Assembly (NCBI GenBank): GCA_043736395.1
Contig: JAYTCQ010000050.1
Coordinates: 1-13,421, forward strand
Source of the DNA: JAFDVL01 sp043736395
GTDB taxonomy: Bacteria; Acidobacteriota; Blastocatellia; RBC074
DNA: 13,421 bases
Direction: 5' to 3'
In this document: one piece after another, positions 13,331 to 13,421 of the stretch
Layout: every line of letters starts with the position of its first letter
How positions within the stretch are numbered: position 1 is the first letter of the stretch
The notes under the pieces: generated by a model
What the model saw: only the letters and a program-made list of their open reading frames with translations
Told to the model about the DNA's origin: nothing
The model's database searches: none
Made by a program: the position numbers and the translations under genes

Positions 13331-13421
13331 CTATTTCAAATTTGCTAATAACCCTTTGGTATAGCCGAGTGTTTCAGCCAAGCCCGCCAATGGGTCTTTG
13401 CCGTCTTTTTCATACTCGTAT
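13331..13421 (-). CDS. C-terminal end of an unidentified protein, partial at the right edge
   Basis: On the minus strand a frame enters from the right edge and ends at a TAG (13331-13333). The visible 29 residues end in KDPLAGLAETLGYTKGLLANLK. The sequence is helix-like, with a hydrophobic and Gly/Leu pattern consistent with a protein C-terminus rather than random DNA. The family cannot be named from so little. It would lie upstream of the amidohydrolase on the same strand, separated by the palindromic element, so the two may or may not share a transcript. Confidence 0.55.
   Translation of the reverse strand, partial: YEYEKDGKDPLAGLAETLGYTKGLLANLK

Noticed and set aside
1..13421. CRISPR arrays, tRNA or rRNA genes, transposases and phage genes
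   Set aside because: None was seen; there are no regularly spaced direct repeats or recognisable RNA or mobile-element genes.

Overview
The window looks like chromosomal DNA from a moderately AT-rich member of the Acidobacteriota, or a relative with similar secretome content. The basis is the company of families: a TonB-dependent receptor with an N-terminal carboxypeptidase-regulatory-like domain, a DUF1800/DUF1501 pair, a TIGR03790-type protein, exported amidohydrolases and S66 peptidases, and weak or absent Shine-Dalgarno sites at many starts. The assignment is an inference from gene content; no rRNA or other taxonomic marker is present.

Left part (1-4287, all minus strand). The window opens inside the N-terminal part of an outer-membrane receptor gene, with its signal peptide, SD and a good sigma70-type promoter visible. 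An AT-rich gap of about 320 bp follows. Then comes a run of same-strand genes, read right to left: a small SET-domain protein, a PIN-domain toxin-antitoxin pair with overlapping genes, an ABC exporter half-transporter, and a small conserved-looking protein of unknown function starting 14 bp after the ABC gene.

Central part (4327-11276, all plus strand). A twin-arginine LD-carboxypeptidase (S66 family) is followed by a tight three-gene set: a secreted PA14-PA14-DUF1800 protein, a Tat-type DUF1501 protein (gap 6 bp) and a TIGR03790-like secreted protein with two C-terminal Ig-like repeats (gap 9 bp). A candidate promoter with a perfect 11-bp inverted repeat across its -10 region lies just before the trio. 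These three very probably form one operon for an exported or cell-surface function. The biochemical role of DUF1800/DUF1501 systems is not established, so this is the best candidate in the window for an undescribed system.

Right part (11277-13421, all minus strand). A second toxin-antitoxin locus has an intact antitoxin, but its PIN toxin is broken by a frameshift (catalytic residues are split between two frames) and probably by a small internal deletion. Next is a secreted metal-dependent amidohydrolase, then an 86-bp imperfect palindrome of REP/MITE type, and finally the last 29 codons of an unidentified gene running off the right edge. No rRNA, tRNA, CRISPR array, transposase or phage gene was seen.
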